From: Mactra quadrangularis
Taxonomy: Eukaryota > Mollusca > Bivalvia > Venerida > Mactridae
Direction of reading: 5' to 3'
Assembly: GCA_025267735.1 (NCBI GenBank)
Contig: CM046303.1
Location: 41,491,380 to 41,555,379 of the forward strand
DNA length: 64,000 nt
Position 1 is the first letter of the stretch. The number at the start of each line of letters is the position of its first letter. Below are positions 49,332-60,032 of the stretch, piece after piece. A program made the position numbers and the translations under genes. The notes below the pieces were generated by a model. The model was not told the DNA's origin. It ran no database searches and was given only the letters and a program-made list of their open reading frames with translations.

Positions 49332-52300
49332 CTGAAAAGAAAATGTTTGGAAGGTTTTTAGGAGACATGTAGTATGTAAACTGTCATCTATCACATATTT
49401 GGATGTTAAGAGGAAATGGTATGCTTACCGAGTTAAGTTTAACATTCAATTAATTTAATAAAATTAATTATTCATGTACATTATCTAACTCTTAAATACG
49501 ATAATTTTGTTTAAAATTGCTTAACATAACGAACAGCTTTGATCAGTTTTGAATATGATTTTCAAAAAATGGTCAATAGGCGATTAGAATTGAATACAAA
49601 TATCGTCAAATTTAAAATACTAATTTAAAGTATATTATTATTACAAACCTATTATAGCGATAGTCCTCAGTAAAGCATGTTATTATTATTTTGTGAAATC
49701 TATGGATTTCAAAATTGCTTCCGAGTCTCTTAGTATTTAGCACTCGAGACAAAGTTTTTTTCTCAAGGAAACAAGGACGTCAGTTTTTAAACCAAACACG
49801 TTATAATAGGCATGTCCTTTACTACAATAAATTGTTTGTATACGTAAAGATAAACTATAAAATCAGAATTTTCGATTTGGTCTTGTTAAAACGTTATATG
49901 TACATTGTCTATACATGATTATATTTTTAATAAAAAATTTTAAAGTAAATAATTAAATGAAAACATATACACATTAACTTACTTGGTACGTAATAAATAA
50001 GATTTAGAATTTCCAGGTGGTAATTTGGAGTCTGTATATGTAACCCAACTTTTACCATTGTCTATACTACTTTCCACAAGTAAATTAGCATACTTAGTAT
50101 TCACTTTAAGTTCATTATCTTCGATACTGCAAATAAAAAGTAAAAAAGATAAAACTTAATAACACATGTTTTATGGGCTATCAGTATCTCTAGCAGTGTT
50201 GTCGATCTGCCTCTAACTTTCTATGACTCATTAGTAAGTCCTGTATTGATACGAGGCACACTATCCACATAAAACAAGAAGTGTTAAATAAGTACATTTT
50301 CTGATTATTTGTAATTCGTAGATATATATCAATATACATAAATAACCATATATGTCAAATGAGAAAAAAACCATATGGTAAGCTCTTACTTTTGAGTTTT
50401 GCCGATCAGTATACGAAATAGGTCAACTATTTTAACCATGCATCATTATGCAACAAGGGCATTTAGGTAGCTGCTTGATTGTCAAATAAATTGTTTTTTC
50501 GCTAGAAAGATACCAAACACTAACTTACATTGCACCAGGAGGAGGTAATCTGTACGATATATTTCTTTTATCTAATCTTGATAATTCTTTAAATCCAAGA
50601 TTATCTGAAAATTCTTTCCATTCTACGTCACGCTCTTTATTTCTTTTTTTGACGTCACTTATATCTTCCCATGATGCTTTGTGCCAAGATCTTTCAGCTA
50701 ATGCAAGTAATCTAGGAAATCCCATGTAGTAAAATTCTTCTTCTGTTCTCATGGTCTCAGAAAACATACATGCCTCCAGTCCTGGAAAGACACACAAAAA
50801 TGCTTTTAAGTAAGCACTTGAATTTCATATTACTACCACGTGGTCACAATTATGAAGGTATAAAACTGTTACTTCTGTATTAGATCTAAAACTATTATCA
50901 CTTGTAGGACAGCCAGAGCCGCGTTGGTTCGAATCCTAAAAACCTACCCCATTGTTTCCGTGAGCAATAAACTTTATTCCACTAGCTCAGTACTGGGGGC
51001 CCAGGAAGCGGACTCGATACTTATTAATCTATGATGAACGAACTTGTTTTACAATCGAGTTTAAGTAAATAAATATACACTCAACTGATTTTGATCAAAC
51101 ATTGTAATCTGGGAGACATTCAAACGCTGGATTTAGCGAAAAAACACCCTCTACAACATGTCTAATTTAAAATATGAGCAGTAAAACAAATTATAAAGAT
51201 ATATATGTAAATTGGAATATCGGATGCTTGTTTAATCCCTTCGACAATTGAACTAACTGAATTTTCAACAGCATCGACTGAGAATTATAACCAATCACAC
51301 TAGATGTAGTGAACGAAGAGTAATGGAACTGGAAGACGTCGATTTCATTATCCAGCCGATATCGCGTAGGTCAACTCAAAGGACATGTATAAATACGATT
51401 AACATAATATTATTAAAGAAACACTACAAACCAAAAACGTTCTCGGTTTTGTTTGGTTTAGGACAAGGTTTATTATTACAAAGTGCAGCAACATCTATTG
51501 GATTTCCCATTCTGTCTACATCAAGATTTGCATATAGATCATCTGGTATTAAACCAAAAGTTTTCTGTGTGTCAGTAAAACGTGTTGCCCAATATAAACC
51601 TCTCTCTTCAGGGTCTGGTTCATTAGGGTGATCAAAATGTAAATGTGTAGCTAATGGCATAACAACCTAAAAGTATTCGTAATACAATAAGTAATGATAC
51701 TGCTGCAAGATGTATAAAAAATAATGAGACAATATATTTGGAAACAGCCATTTCATGTGTAGACAAAGCCAGATAACATAATTGTGTACATGCTTGAACA
51801 TACTTTCAATATGCATAAATTTACATAAAATGAGTATGCTGTATGTATATGGTATTCAATCCCAGTAGGATAGAAACTGGCCTAAGCATCTCATGACATG
51901 CTTATATCGGGAAATAAATGGTGTCCAAGCTCAGATGCACATAAACAACTGTTTCAGTAAAAGAAAAAAATCTCATACCATGTTTTTACGATACTGTATA
52001 TTGTAAAATAACCCGGTTTAATAGCGCAGTTGGTAGCGCGCCAGGATTTCGAATCTAATAATCCGAAGGGGGTATGGGATCGAATCCTACCCGGGAAGGT
52101 TATACCCTTCCATCAAAATTTGACAATAGTGTCAAGTTTCTTCCATTAATTAGGTTAATGGAGAAGTGCCGGCCTTGTGGAAGGGTAGGTGAGTACTTGT
52201 TATAGATAAGGGTCCAGAAAAGCTACGTAAGGTGCGCTGGACGCCGTCATATGACTTATACAATATGTTGCTACGGCGTTAAACAAAATAAACAGATTGA

Positions 52301-55300
52301 AAAAATACTCATGAATATATGTTTTGAATTTATTAAACTATGGATAAATTTAAAGGGTACTCATTCATGTACGATATTCTCAGCTTTAAAAATCTTTAAC
52401 TCTTGAACACTTTGCAAACACAATGACAATTGATTCACAAATAATTCAATACATTACACTTGAAGTTTATTACCTTATAACCAGAATCAGCAAATTGTGC
52501 CACTCGTTTTGATTTTTCACCTAAGTTATCCCACGCATATGAGTATACCTCACTGTGAAATACAACAATTCTTTATTCAACAAAACATACATATCAATTT
52601 TATTCATTATATGTTATTATAATCAAGAAGCATAAACGCGGATGGTTGTACTTAAGAATAAGCCAAGTCATTGATAGAGAAGAAAACAGTGGGATATTTA
52701 TTAAACGTAGAGAAAGAGTGCAATGCAGGACTTCCAGCTAATGCACAAACTGTATTAAACAATGAGCACGTCAACAAAATACCTATCGTGTCAATAATGT
52801 TACCTCTATGTTAAACAAAAAATCATTATTAAATTTGATATCATACAAACTGTTAAGACCTAGATATGAATAAGATATGATCAACTGACTTAATTAATCT
52901 AAAATTAACTTATTCTGTATCTAACTAGTTCACTTCAGGTCACACAACAACAACTTTGCCTATTCACGTGACACTTTCTTTTTATTTAAAATTGGATCAT
53001 CTAAGATACTTACTTAGAGGTATAATCTTCTCTAGGATTAGGTTGATCATTAGAATAAACACCATCATCCCATACAGCTAGATTTAAACCTTTAGATGCT
53101 ACCATCTCACCAACACGTCGAATAAACTGTCGCTGTAATTCATGCGTACTAAAATGACGAAAGTGATTGAAATATAAATGAAATTATTCAGCTTATTTAA
53201 TCCCAGTAGATTGAATTAAGTCCAATAGATAAAGGTTAGTTTTTATATGAAACAAAATCATTAAAACTTCTGCATTGAGAAAATGATTCTATTTATCTAA
53301 TCAGGGATGCCAATGTTGATAAAGGGGACTCGAGGCAGCAGCATTCAAAAACTAAACTAGAAAAAGAAAAGTGACTAGCTCAAAATAAACGTACGTTAAA
53401 ATGTTTATAAATGCGTAATGAGAGTCAATTCAGATAATCATATGTTGCCTGAAAGTCAACAAGGAAAAGAAAATATGAAGCAAGTTGTAAGAATCGCTGA
53501 TTCCTCTTTCAGCTGATGTATACACTTTGTTTTGTCAGACAAATTTGATTTCAAGTACATTTTAATTAAATAACCAGTAGAATTATGTTAAAACTTACGT
53601 AGGTTCTTTTCCAGCATCAAAACAAGCCTGTGAATCTTCCCAGACACCTTCAGGGACCTCGTCCCCTCCTATATGAATAATCTTTAACGGTTGTACGTCT
53701 TTATGTATGTTGATAAGATCGTCTATAACTTTAGACATAAATGAATAACTTGAATTCAAGCATGGATCAATAGCATTATTTAGCCAGTTTTGTGGTGACA
53801 TCATGTTTGTATGTTTATTCATCGGTTTTCTGAGGAGATAGGATTCTGGTAAGTCTTGTACGCCATACATTTTTAATTTTTCAATTTTTGATTCTCTATA
53901 ATCCATTGCCATCATAGCGGCTGTAGCATGACCAGGTGATTCTATTTCAGGAATAACTTCAATATGACGTTCAGCAGCGTATTTTAGAATTGATTTGTAC
54001 TCATCTACTGTGTAAAAACCAGAACCAGAAGTTGTACTGTCAGGACCGGAACCAAGCTGTGGAATAACACAGTCACCGTATTCACTGTGACATCTTTGGC
54101 TGCCCATCTGGCAAAATATATTTATATTCATAATTTGTATGTAAGAGTGCTTTCAACTTGAAATATCGGTGCTTTATCCGGTATTCCAACATTTACAGTC
54201 GTCCCACCCGGGAAAGGTCTGTAATAAGTTTTTTACCTAGTTCTTAACAGATACTGCTTCCATTGATGGACAACTTCCCATAGCTGATACATAGGTAGGA
54301 GAGATAATAGCCGTAGAAAATACCTCAAGAACGTATTTAGATATCGCCCACAATAGAAACCACGTCCACTGGATTCGTTGTTAGGCTCGCTTCTGACAAG
54401 GATAACCGGGCAGGTATACGGTACATAATCAAGTTATTTGACAATCGGCAAATACAGTGCCCGAGATTATTTTGAAGTCAACTTAAAAGGCATTTTTTCA
54501 GACTACGATAATAAATATTTCATATTAGTAGAACCGGTTAGAAGCTTTTCAGTGGTTTTGAAATTCACAATACAGTATAACCTGCATTAAGTAGCCAGTG
54601 GAGGGAAGTGACTAAATTGGCTGCTTACAACAAATGACCACTTACACAAGTTCAGATAAAAAAGCTTTCATTAGTTCAATCTGAATAGTTAATTATTCAT
54701 GCAGATTCTTATGAAATGATTTTCAAAAAAGGCACAAGTGACAATGTCAGTTGTAAACTTGAAATAGTACTTTATGTGATGACACTTTGTTGATAAATTT
54801 ATATTGTTTAAAGACTCAACTGGGTGGGTTTTTACGTGACTGTGTCATTATAAAATAATGGTGACAATTCTAAAAGTTAATTGACCGTGACCACTTTATA
54901 CAGGTAAATTAGTGAATTTGTAAGGAAATAGATGACCACTGGACACAGACAGCAGGCGGGTGCTTATAATAGGTGCCAAATAGAGGGCTTTACGTTTATA
55001 GGAAGCCATATTGGCCACTTACAGCAGGTGACTTATGATATCAGATGGCTGTTAATGTATGTTATATTGTATTGCAGCATGTATAACTCGTTAGAAAAAG
55101 ATTTGTTACAAATAAGTAAGAACAGTTGACATGTAATCACAATTTTCATTCACACGACTAATTCTTACCTCAGTTAATTCTGGTGTAGATGGTATTTCTA
55201 TTCTCCAGCCTTCATCATCTGTCAGATGAAAATGTAATTTATTTAATTTGTACATTGACATTGCATCTATCATTTTGAATATCCATTTAACAGGTTTAAA

Positions 55301-58300
55301 ATTTCTAGCTGTATCTATCATTAGACCACGATAATTATACCTGAAATATGAAATAAATATTATTTTGCAACAGTTTTATGCATGGTACTATTTTGCCTAA
55401 AAAAAGAGTTTAACAACTTTATAGGCCATTGCTATGGTAGCGAGAAGGATTTAGAAAACGAAGAAAACTTCTTTACTATATATTTTAAGAAAATAATCCA
55501 CAAAACCGACACATTTTAGTCAAATCTCCGACTCTGCTAGTCAAAATATTTTTGCGGTCATAGATAATTATGTTAACTGTTATCTTGTATAAGACATTCT
55601 TAAATAAAAAGATTAGTGGACAATTTATATAGAAACAATAAGTCAATAATGTCGACATTTGAAGAACAAAATAAAAAAGCAATGAATGAAAGAAAAAACC
55701 TTTATTCTTTCATTTGAAGAAGACAATATGCAGTACGAATTAGCAAGATTGCCTCACGACTGCACTATTACTCGAGTTAATACAGGTGCAATCGGAAGAA
55801 TAATACTGAAACAAAATTAGTCATACCTGTCTTTACGAAATAGAAATAGAAAAAAGCTTGGAATAATGAAAATTCGCTCTTATTTCAATTGAAAAAGATG
55901 ACAAATCAGCAAGACTGGTTTTCGAATGCACGAATACTTGAGTTAATATAAAGTTGATTCGAATGAAAAGTACCAAAGAGAAATTAAGACATACCTAGGT
56001 CTATCAACAATGACAGTCTTTATTAGTAGTCCATTATTTCCCTCAATAAGACTTATCAATGTTTGTACACCATAGAATGCACCATTAGCTGTGTTTGACC
56101 TGATGAGAATCTTTTCATTAGATGTATCTAGATGTAACGAATATGTCTCAGGGTGTGATTCTGCTCTAACTTTCTCAAATACAATGACTTTGTTAGTTGG
56201 TATAAAGTTTGTCTTCTCTACGCCAAGTATTTCTGCAATATGGAATATAATTTATATACTTATGTTGCACATGCGTATGTTTTCTGTAAACAATTAAACA
56301 TGTAAAAACCATCACTAAACCAAATTGCCATAAAATAGTAAAGACCATTAAGAACAAGTGTCTTATTAGTTATTTTGGCTACTCAATGTCAGGAATACAC
56401 ATGGATATTTAATGCACAATTTTATTATATTTTGTTTTATTCCTACTTTCATCATTGTTTGATCATTTGTAAGTCCTAACGTTCAAAAGAACTAGGGCAT
56501 ACATGTAATATTAATTATCAGAGAAGCATAGGCAAATTAAACGCAAACTTTCTTAGAATAACACTATTCAAAAATATCACACATAACCTGATAGATGCTT
56601 AGCCTCGAAAGGAAATTCTTTAGAATCCACAATTTTCCAATTGCTTGGACTAAACTTCATTGTAGAACCAGTACTAGATGTAACTGACAATGGTGTTGGC
56701 ACCACTTTGTATGGTTGTCTTTGTGGAGAATCAAATTTCTTATACATGTCATATCTTAACCAGTTAGTGTAAGGATCATATTTGTCTTCTTTGGTACGTC
56801 GCCATTGTTCCTGAGTACGGAAATCCCCTACATACGACAAGTCCTCACCAGTTGTACTTGCAATAACTTTAGGTATCATTCCAAGGGATGTGACATACCA
56901 GTTAGGCATATTGTCGGTTCTTGAAACAAGCCAATATTTGTTGTAGATCGTGCATGTTAATTTACCACCAGGAGGAATTGGTTTAAATGATTTAGGATCA
57001 GGTGCTACAAAGAATAGTCCTCCGTTGACGTGTCCAACTCGGAGCCCACATTGTACAACCTCTTCTCTTAGTCCAAATAAACTAAAAAAGAGAATATACA
57101 TATCAATGCTTCTTTTACCTGACATTCTACATATAGACTAAATGATATAAGGTTAGAATTATATCTAGATCCACTTTTCCTTATCGACAAAGTTTGAAAA
57201 TCAGTTAACTTATCACAATATATAGCCGCCTTAGTCAATTAATTAACTTTTTTTCACATGATCATATCACAGGTGACAGACTCAATTTTTCCTTATTATA
57301 GTATATATAGAGAAAAGGTCTCTAACGCCTGTTCGACGGTTGTAGTTTTCAACTCGTCACCAAGCTCACAAAAACGACCCGATCGTCAAATCTTTTTCAC
57401 TATCAGGTCTAGAAAGGATTATTATGCACAAAAATATTTTTTATTTGAAGAAAATCGATCATTAATTGATCAAATGGTCCCAATATATCACCAAAAAGCC
57501 TTAAAATTCGTTCTATGTCAAACAAGTCGTCCATATAGAACGTATAGTAAAATGGACTATTTCGTCCGCTTTGAGCAAATAAAACAAAAAATACCGTAAA
57601 ATGAACATATTTTCAATAAATTAATCTATTTTCTATCGACTCACGGCGTAAAAACTTTCAAACAGGTCTCTAGGAACACTTAAACCCACGAATATTGTTC
57701 CACATGCCTACTATTTTGACAGATGACCTCCATTTTGTTACATTTCCAATTGACGCGTTTTGATTGGTCGAAAATCACATTGACCAATCAAAACGCGTCT
57801 AGGATTCACTGTGGAAATCTAACAAAATGGAGGTCATCTTGTCAAAACAGTAGGCATGTAGAACAATATTCTTGGGTTTAAGTGTTTCTAGAGGCCTGTT
57901 TGAAAGGTTTTACGCCGTGGATCGATAGAAAATAGATTAATCTATTGAAAGTATGTAGATTTCATGGTAGTTTTTGTTTTATTTGCTCAAAGCGGACGAA
58001 ATAGTCCGTTTCACTATACGTTCTATATGGACGACTTGTTTGACATAGAACGATTTTTAAGGCTTTTGGGGGATATATTGGACCATTTCATTATTTGTTG
58101 ATCGATTTTCTTCAAATAAAAAGTATTTTTGTGCATAATAATCCTTTCTAGAGCGGATAGTGAAAAAGATTTGACGATCGGGCCGTTTTTGTGAGCTTGG
58201 TGACGAGATGAAAACTACAACCGTTGAACAAGCGTTAGAGACCTTTTCTCTATATATACTATAATAAGGAAAAATTGTGTCTGTCACCTGTGGATCATAT

Positions 58301-58877
58301 AACATCACAAATCCATAACTGACAATACGCTGAGGCTACTATAACTACACCTTTTGACAAGTGGTTAATTTGTTTAACAATGTAATTCTTTGAGTCCAAA
58401 GATATACGACTATGTTTGTCGCTAATCTTTCATTTTTTATTGGTGAACAGTTTATAATATCCAGAAGATGTTAATTGAACTACGATCTTAACACAAAGGA
58501 TCATCAGGTTTCAAAAATACGAGACCAAACATTGTTTCTCTATAACTTCGTTATACCGTTAGGTAGTTCTTGTATCTAATGTTTTGTTCAGTCAAAGAAG
58601 TATCTGATGACCACTTCATGTTAAATTCACAACCCCCTTAACTGCTTAGGAACCTGACTAATAAGGCATATGATACATAACAACGCTTCTACATACGTAT
58701 ACTGATATATCCTCCAAGTTCCACCTGGTATGGTGACTGTTCCGGTGTTTCTAAATATCATATTTAAACGCATATAACCATCATCTTTCTCTAGATTGTC
58801 TATAACACTGACGAAAATATCCAAATTATCAGCAATGTAATCCACTGTATGTTGATCGGTCCAATGAATAGGTTCGT
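49187..58877 (-). CDS. chitobiase-type GH20 beta-N-acetylhexosaminidase, paralog 2
   Basis: Joined exons (high to low) 58877-58697, 57081-56588, 56232-55995, 55340-55169, 54107-53599, 53148-53014, 52552-52474, 51666-51432, 50781-50529, 50126-49983 and 49331-49187 give 861 codons in frame, including the stop. The domain order is as in paralog 1, and the catalytic pair lies in HIGGDEVPEGVW. All boundaries and phases match paralog 1, so the two arose by duplication of a split gene. Introns are compact (355-1615 bp). The first exon, with start codon and signal peptide, must lie above 58877 and was not identified. A hydrophobic C-terminus suggests surface anchoring. Confidence 0.9.
49983..50126 (-). 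CDS. GH20 paralog 2, exon j
   Basis: Acceptor ATTTGCAG, donor AA/GTAAGT. It encodes IEDNELKVNTKYANLLVES, DNGKSWVTYTDSKLPPG and YLLRT. At 144 bp it falls below typical ORF cut-offs and was found by homology. Confidence 0.85.
50529..50781 (-). CDS. GH20 paralog 2, exon i
   Basis: Acceptor CTTTCCAG, donor AT/GTAAGT. It encodes GLEACMFSETMRTEEEFYYM and YRLPPPG. It is nearly identical to exon i of paralog 1, much closer than other exons, which hints at gene conversion or constraint. Confidence 0.9.
50782..51431. other. intron h/i of paralog 2
   Basis: 650 bp, no recognised feature; the open frame on the plus strand at 51323-51631 is the shadow of exon h. Confidence 0.5.
51432..51666 (-). CDS. 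GH20 paralog 2, exon h
   Basis: Donor G/GTTTGT. It encodes VVMPLATHLHFDHPNEPDPE, RGLYWATRFTDTQKTFGL and the variable insert CNNKPCPKPNKTEN. Confidence 0.85.
52012..52292 (+). mobile_element. SINE family A, full length
   Basis: TTTAATAGCGCAGTTGGTA (A box) and GGGATCGAATCCTACCC (B box) head the element. The full body follows, with TTATACCCTTCCATCAAAAT and GGTCCAGAAAAGCTACG, and the tail GCTACGGCGTTAAAC. It lies antisense in intron g/h of paralog 2. Confidence 0.85.
52474..52552 (-). CDS. GH20 paralog 2, exon g
   Basis: Acceptor TTTCACAG, donor AAG/GTAATA. The 79 bp encode EVYSYAWDNLGEKSKRVAQF and ADSGYK. Confidence 0.85.
52553..53013. other. intron f/g of paralog 2
   Basis: 461 bp, no recognised feature. 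Confidence 0.5.
53014..53148 (-). CDS. GH20 paralog 2, exon f
   Basis: Acceptor CATTTTAG, donor AA/GTAAGT. It encodes HELQRQFIRRVGEMVASKG and LNLAVWDDGVYSNDQPNPRE. Confidence 0.85.
53149..53598. other. intron e/f of paralog 2
   Basis: 450 bp, no recognised feature. Confidence 0.5.
53599..54107 (-). CDS. GH20 paralog 2, exon e (catalytic exon)
   Basis: It starts at the codon for MGSQRCHSEYGDC after TGCCAG; donor AC/GTAAGT. It includes PEIESPGHATAAM, DPCLNSSYSF and HIGGDEVPEGVW with the Asp-Glu pair at exon residues 149-150. Confidence 0.9.
54108..55168. other. intron d/e of paralog 2
   Basis: 1061 bp, AT-rich; no repeat or exon recognised. Confidence 0.5.
55169..55340 (-). CDS. GH20 paralog 2, exon d
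   Basis: Acceptor ATTTCAG, donor GAG/GTAAGA. It encodes YNYRGLMIDTARNFKPVKW and LNKLHFHLTDDEGWRIEIP; almost identical to exon d of paralog 1 at protein level. Confidence 0.9.
55341..55994. other. intron c/d of paralog 2
   Basis: 654 bp, against 16.7 kb for the same intron in paralog 1. Two related copies of a roughly 110-bp stretch (near 55690-55800 and 55850-55960) share TTCATTTGAAGAAGA- and CACGAATACTTGAG-like words. Confidence 0.45.
55995..56232 (-). CDS. GH20 paralog 2, exon c
   Basis: Acceptor ATATTGCAG, donor AG/GTATGT. It encodes the GH20b domain: LGVEKTNFIPTNKVIVFE, ANGAFYGVQTLISLIEG and VIVDRPR. Confidence 0.85.
56588..57081 (-). CDS. GH20 paralog 2, exon b
   Basis: Acceptor TTTTTTTAG, donor G/GTTATG. 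It encodes VQCGLRVGHVNGGLFFVAP, NKYWLVSRTDNMPNWYVTS and PYKVVPTPLSVTSSTGS. The frame upstream of the acceptor is intronic. Confidence 0.9.
57259..58300. mobile_element. 1.04-kb near-perfect palindrome (fold-back element)
   Basis: The two arms of about 510 bp mirror each other at roughly nine positions in ten. They meet at GACGCGTTTTGATTGGTC (57752-57769) and its inverse (57782-57799) around a 12-base spacer. The outer ends carry CAGGTGACAGAC and its inverse. The short ORFs at 57258-57599 and 58057-58308 are mirror images and not separate genes. It lies in intron a/b of paralog 2. Confidence 0.85.
58697..58877 (-). CDS. GH20 paralog 2, exon a
   Basis: Acceptor GCTTGTAG, donor AC/GTATGT. It encodes WTDQHTVDYIADNLDIFVS and NTGTVTIPGGTWRIYQYT, the start of CHB_HEX. 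At 181 bp it matches exon a of paralog 1 in length and phase. Confidence 0.85.
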
Positions 58878-59375
58878 CTACAAGCAAACATATATAGACT
58901 GTACATAGCTCCAATGATTTGGTGTCAGTAAAATGTACTTTTGTTTGATAAGAGAAACATATCATGCCCTCCGAGATGACTCCGTCAAATAACATTTTGA
59001 GAACAATAGAGCATTTATACCACAATAACGTAACTCTAATTCAAGTTTAGTTTTGAAACATATTTTGAATAAATCGTAAGTTAATAACCTAATTTTTGCA
59101 GAATTTGGACTTTGATCAGATGATGAAATTTGTTTCCTTTTTCTTAGGTAAAATGAACCAATATAATCTAAAAGTGTTTTGTTTAATGATTTTGGAGGGC
59201 ACAAAACATAAGATTTATAACAACATTAGAACGTACATTTATTTAAACTAACATAATAAAACCTTACACAAAACATCAAGTTTTTCAGAACTTAACACAT
59301 TTCATTCTATGACCTTATCAGATAAAGTCCTCCCAATATCTGAAGATTTATCTGTAATTGATACGCATTTTCTTA
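58878..59375. other. upstream region of paralog 2, first exon not found
   Basis: The missing 5' exon of paralog 2 should lie between here and the end of paralog 3. No convincing signal-peptide exon was seen in the short open frames present. Confidence 0.4.
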
Positions 59376-59808
59376 TTTTTACACTAGTTGTCTTTTTCAT
59401 ATCATACCATCAAAATTATTATAGATAAGTGTATAAAAATATACATTTTCGGAAAGACAATTAATTTATAAATTAATTGATAACAATTTTATTATTGTGC
59501 TATTTTATTTTTAAGAAATAATACAAGTTAAAGACATGCATGTTACATTTTTAAGAAAAAAAATAGAGCACTGTAAATAATTGAATTTTACTGAAAAAAA
59601 GTCAATAAAATACGAAAATGCTTATTAAAAAAAAATATGGAACATGCATGATTTAACTTGTATTATTTTTTTAATTGACTTTGCACAACAATGAAAGTTT
59701 GATTATTGAATTCAGAATTTAATTAGCTTTCCAAAAATGTGCAATTTTATACATTTAACTTTAAAGATTTTGATGGTATGACATGAGAAAAACAACTAGT
59801 GTAAAAAG
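59376..59808. mobile_element. palindromic element, about 433 bp
   Basis: TTTTTACACTAGTTGT and CATACCATCAAAA at the left are mirrored at the right. Inner mirrored words include AAAGACATGCATG and CATGCATGATTTAA. It lies just downstream of paralog 3. Confidence 0.75.
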
Positions 59809-59935
59809 ACCTGAAACTACGCATGGACGAGTATCCCGTTTTTTAAGGGTAAATTCGCACTGATGAGTAAACCGAATGTAATGGATTAAACTTTAGGATA
59901 AGAACAAAAATTGATTAAATGAACCATACGATCAC

Positions 59936-60032
59936 TTATATATTTTCTGATATTTTATAAACCTCTAGTAAGTATAAAATGATACCTTTGTGTATTAGAA
60001 CATGTCGACTGTGTCTGTCACCCTTCGCTGAA
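59936..60032 (-). CDS. GH20 paralog 3, exon k (C-terminus)
   Basis: Acceptor GTATTTCAG. It encodes SAKGDRHSRHVLIHKG then IILYLLEVYKISENI and stop. The GDxxSR word aligns with exon k of paralogs 1 and 2. The end is only weakly hydrophobic and finishes with polar residues, so anchoring is doubtful. Confidence 0.7.

Noticed and set aside
57258..58308. Two similar small ORFs as a conserved gene pair
   Set aside because: They are the two arms of one palindrome; similarity follows from the inverted repeat.
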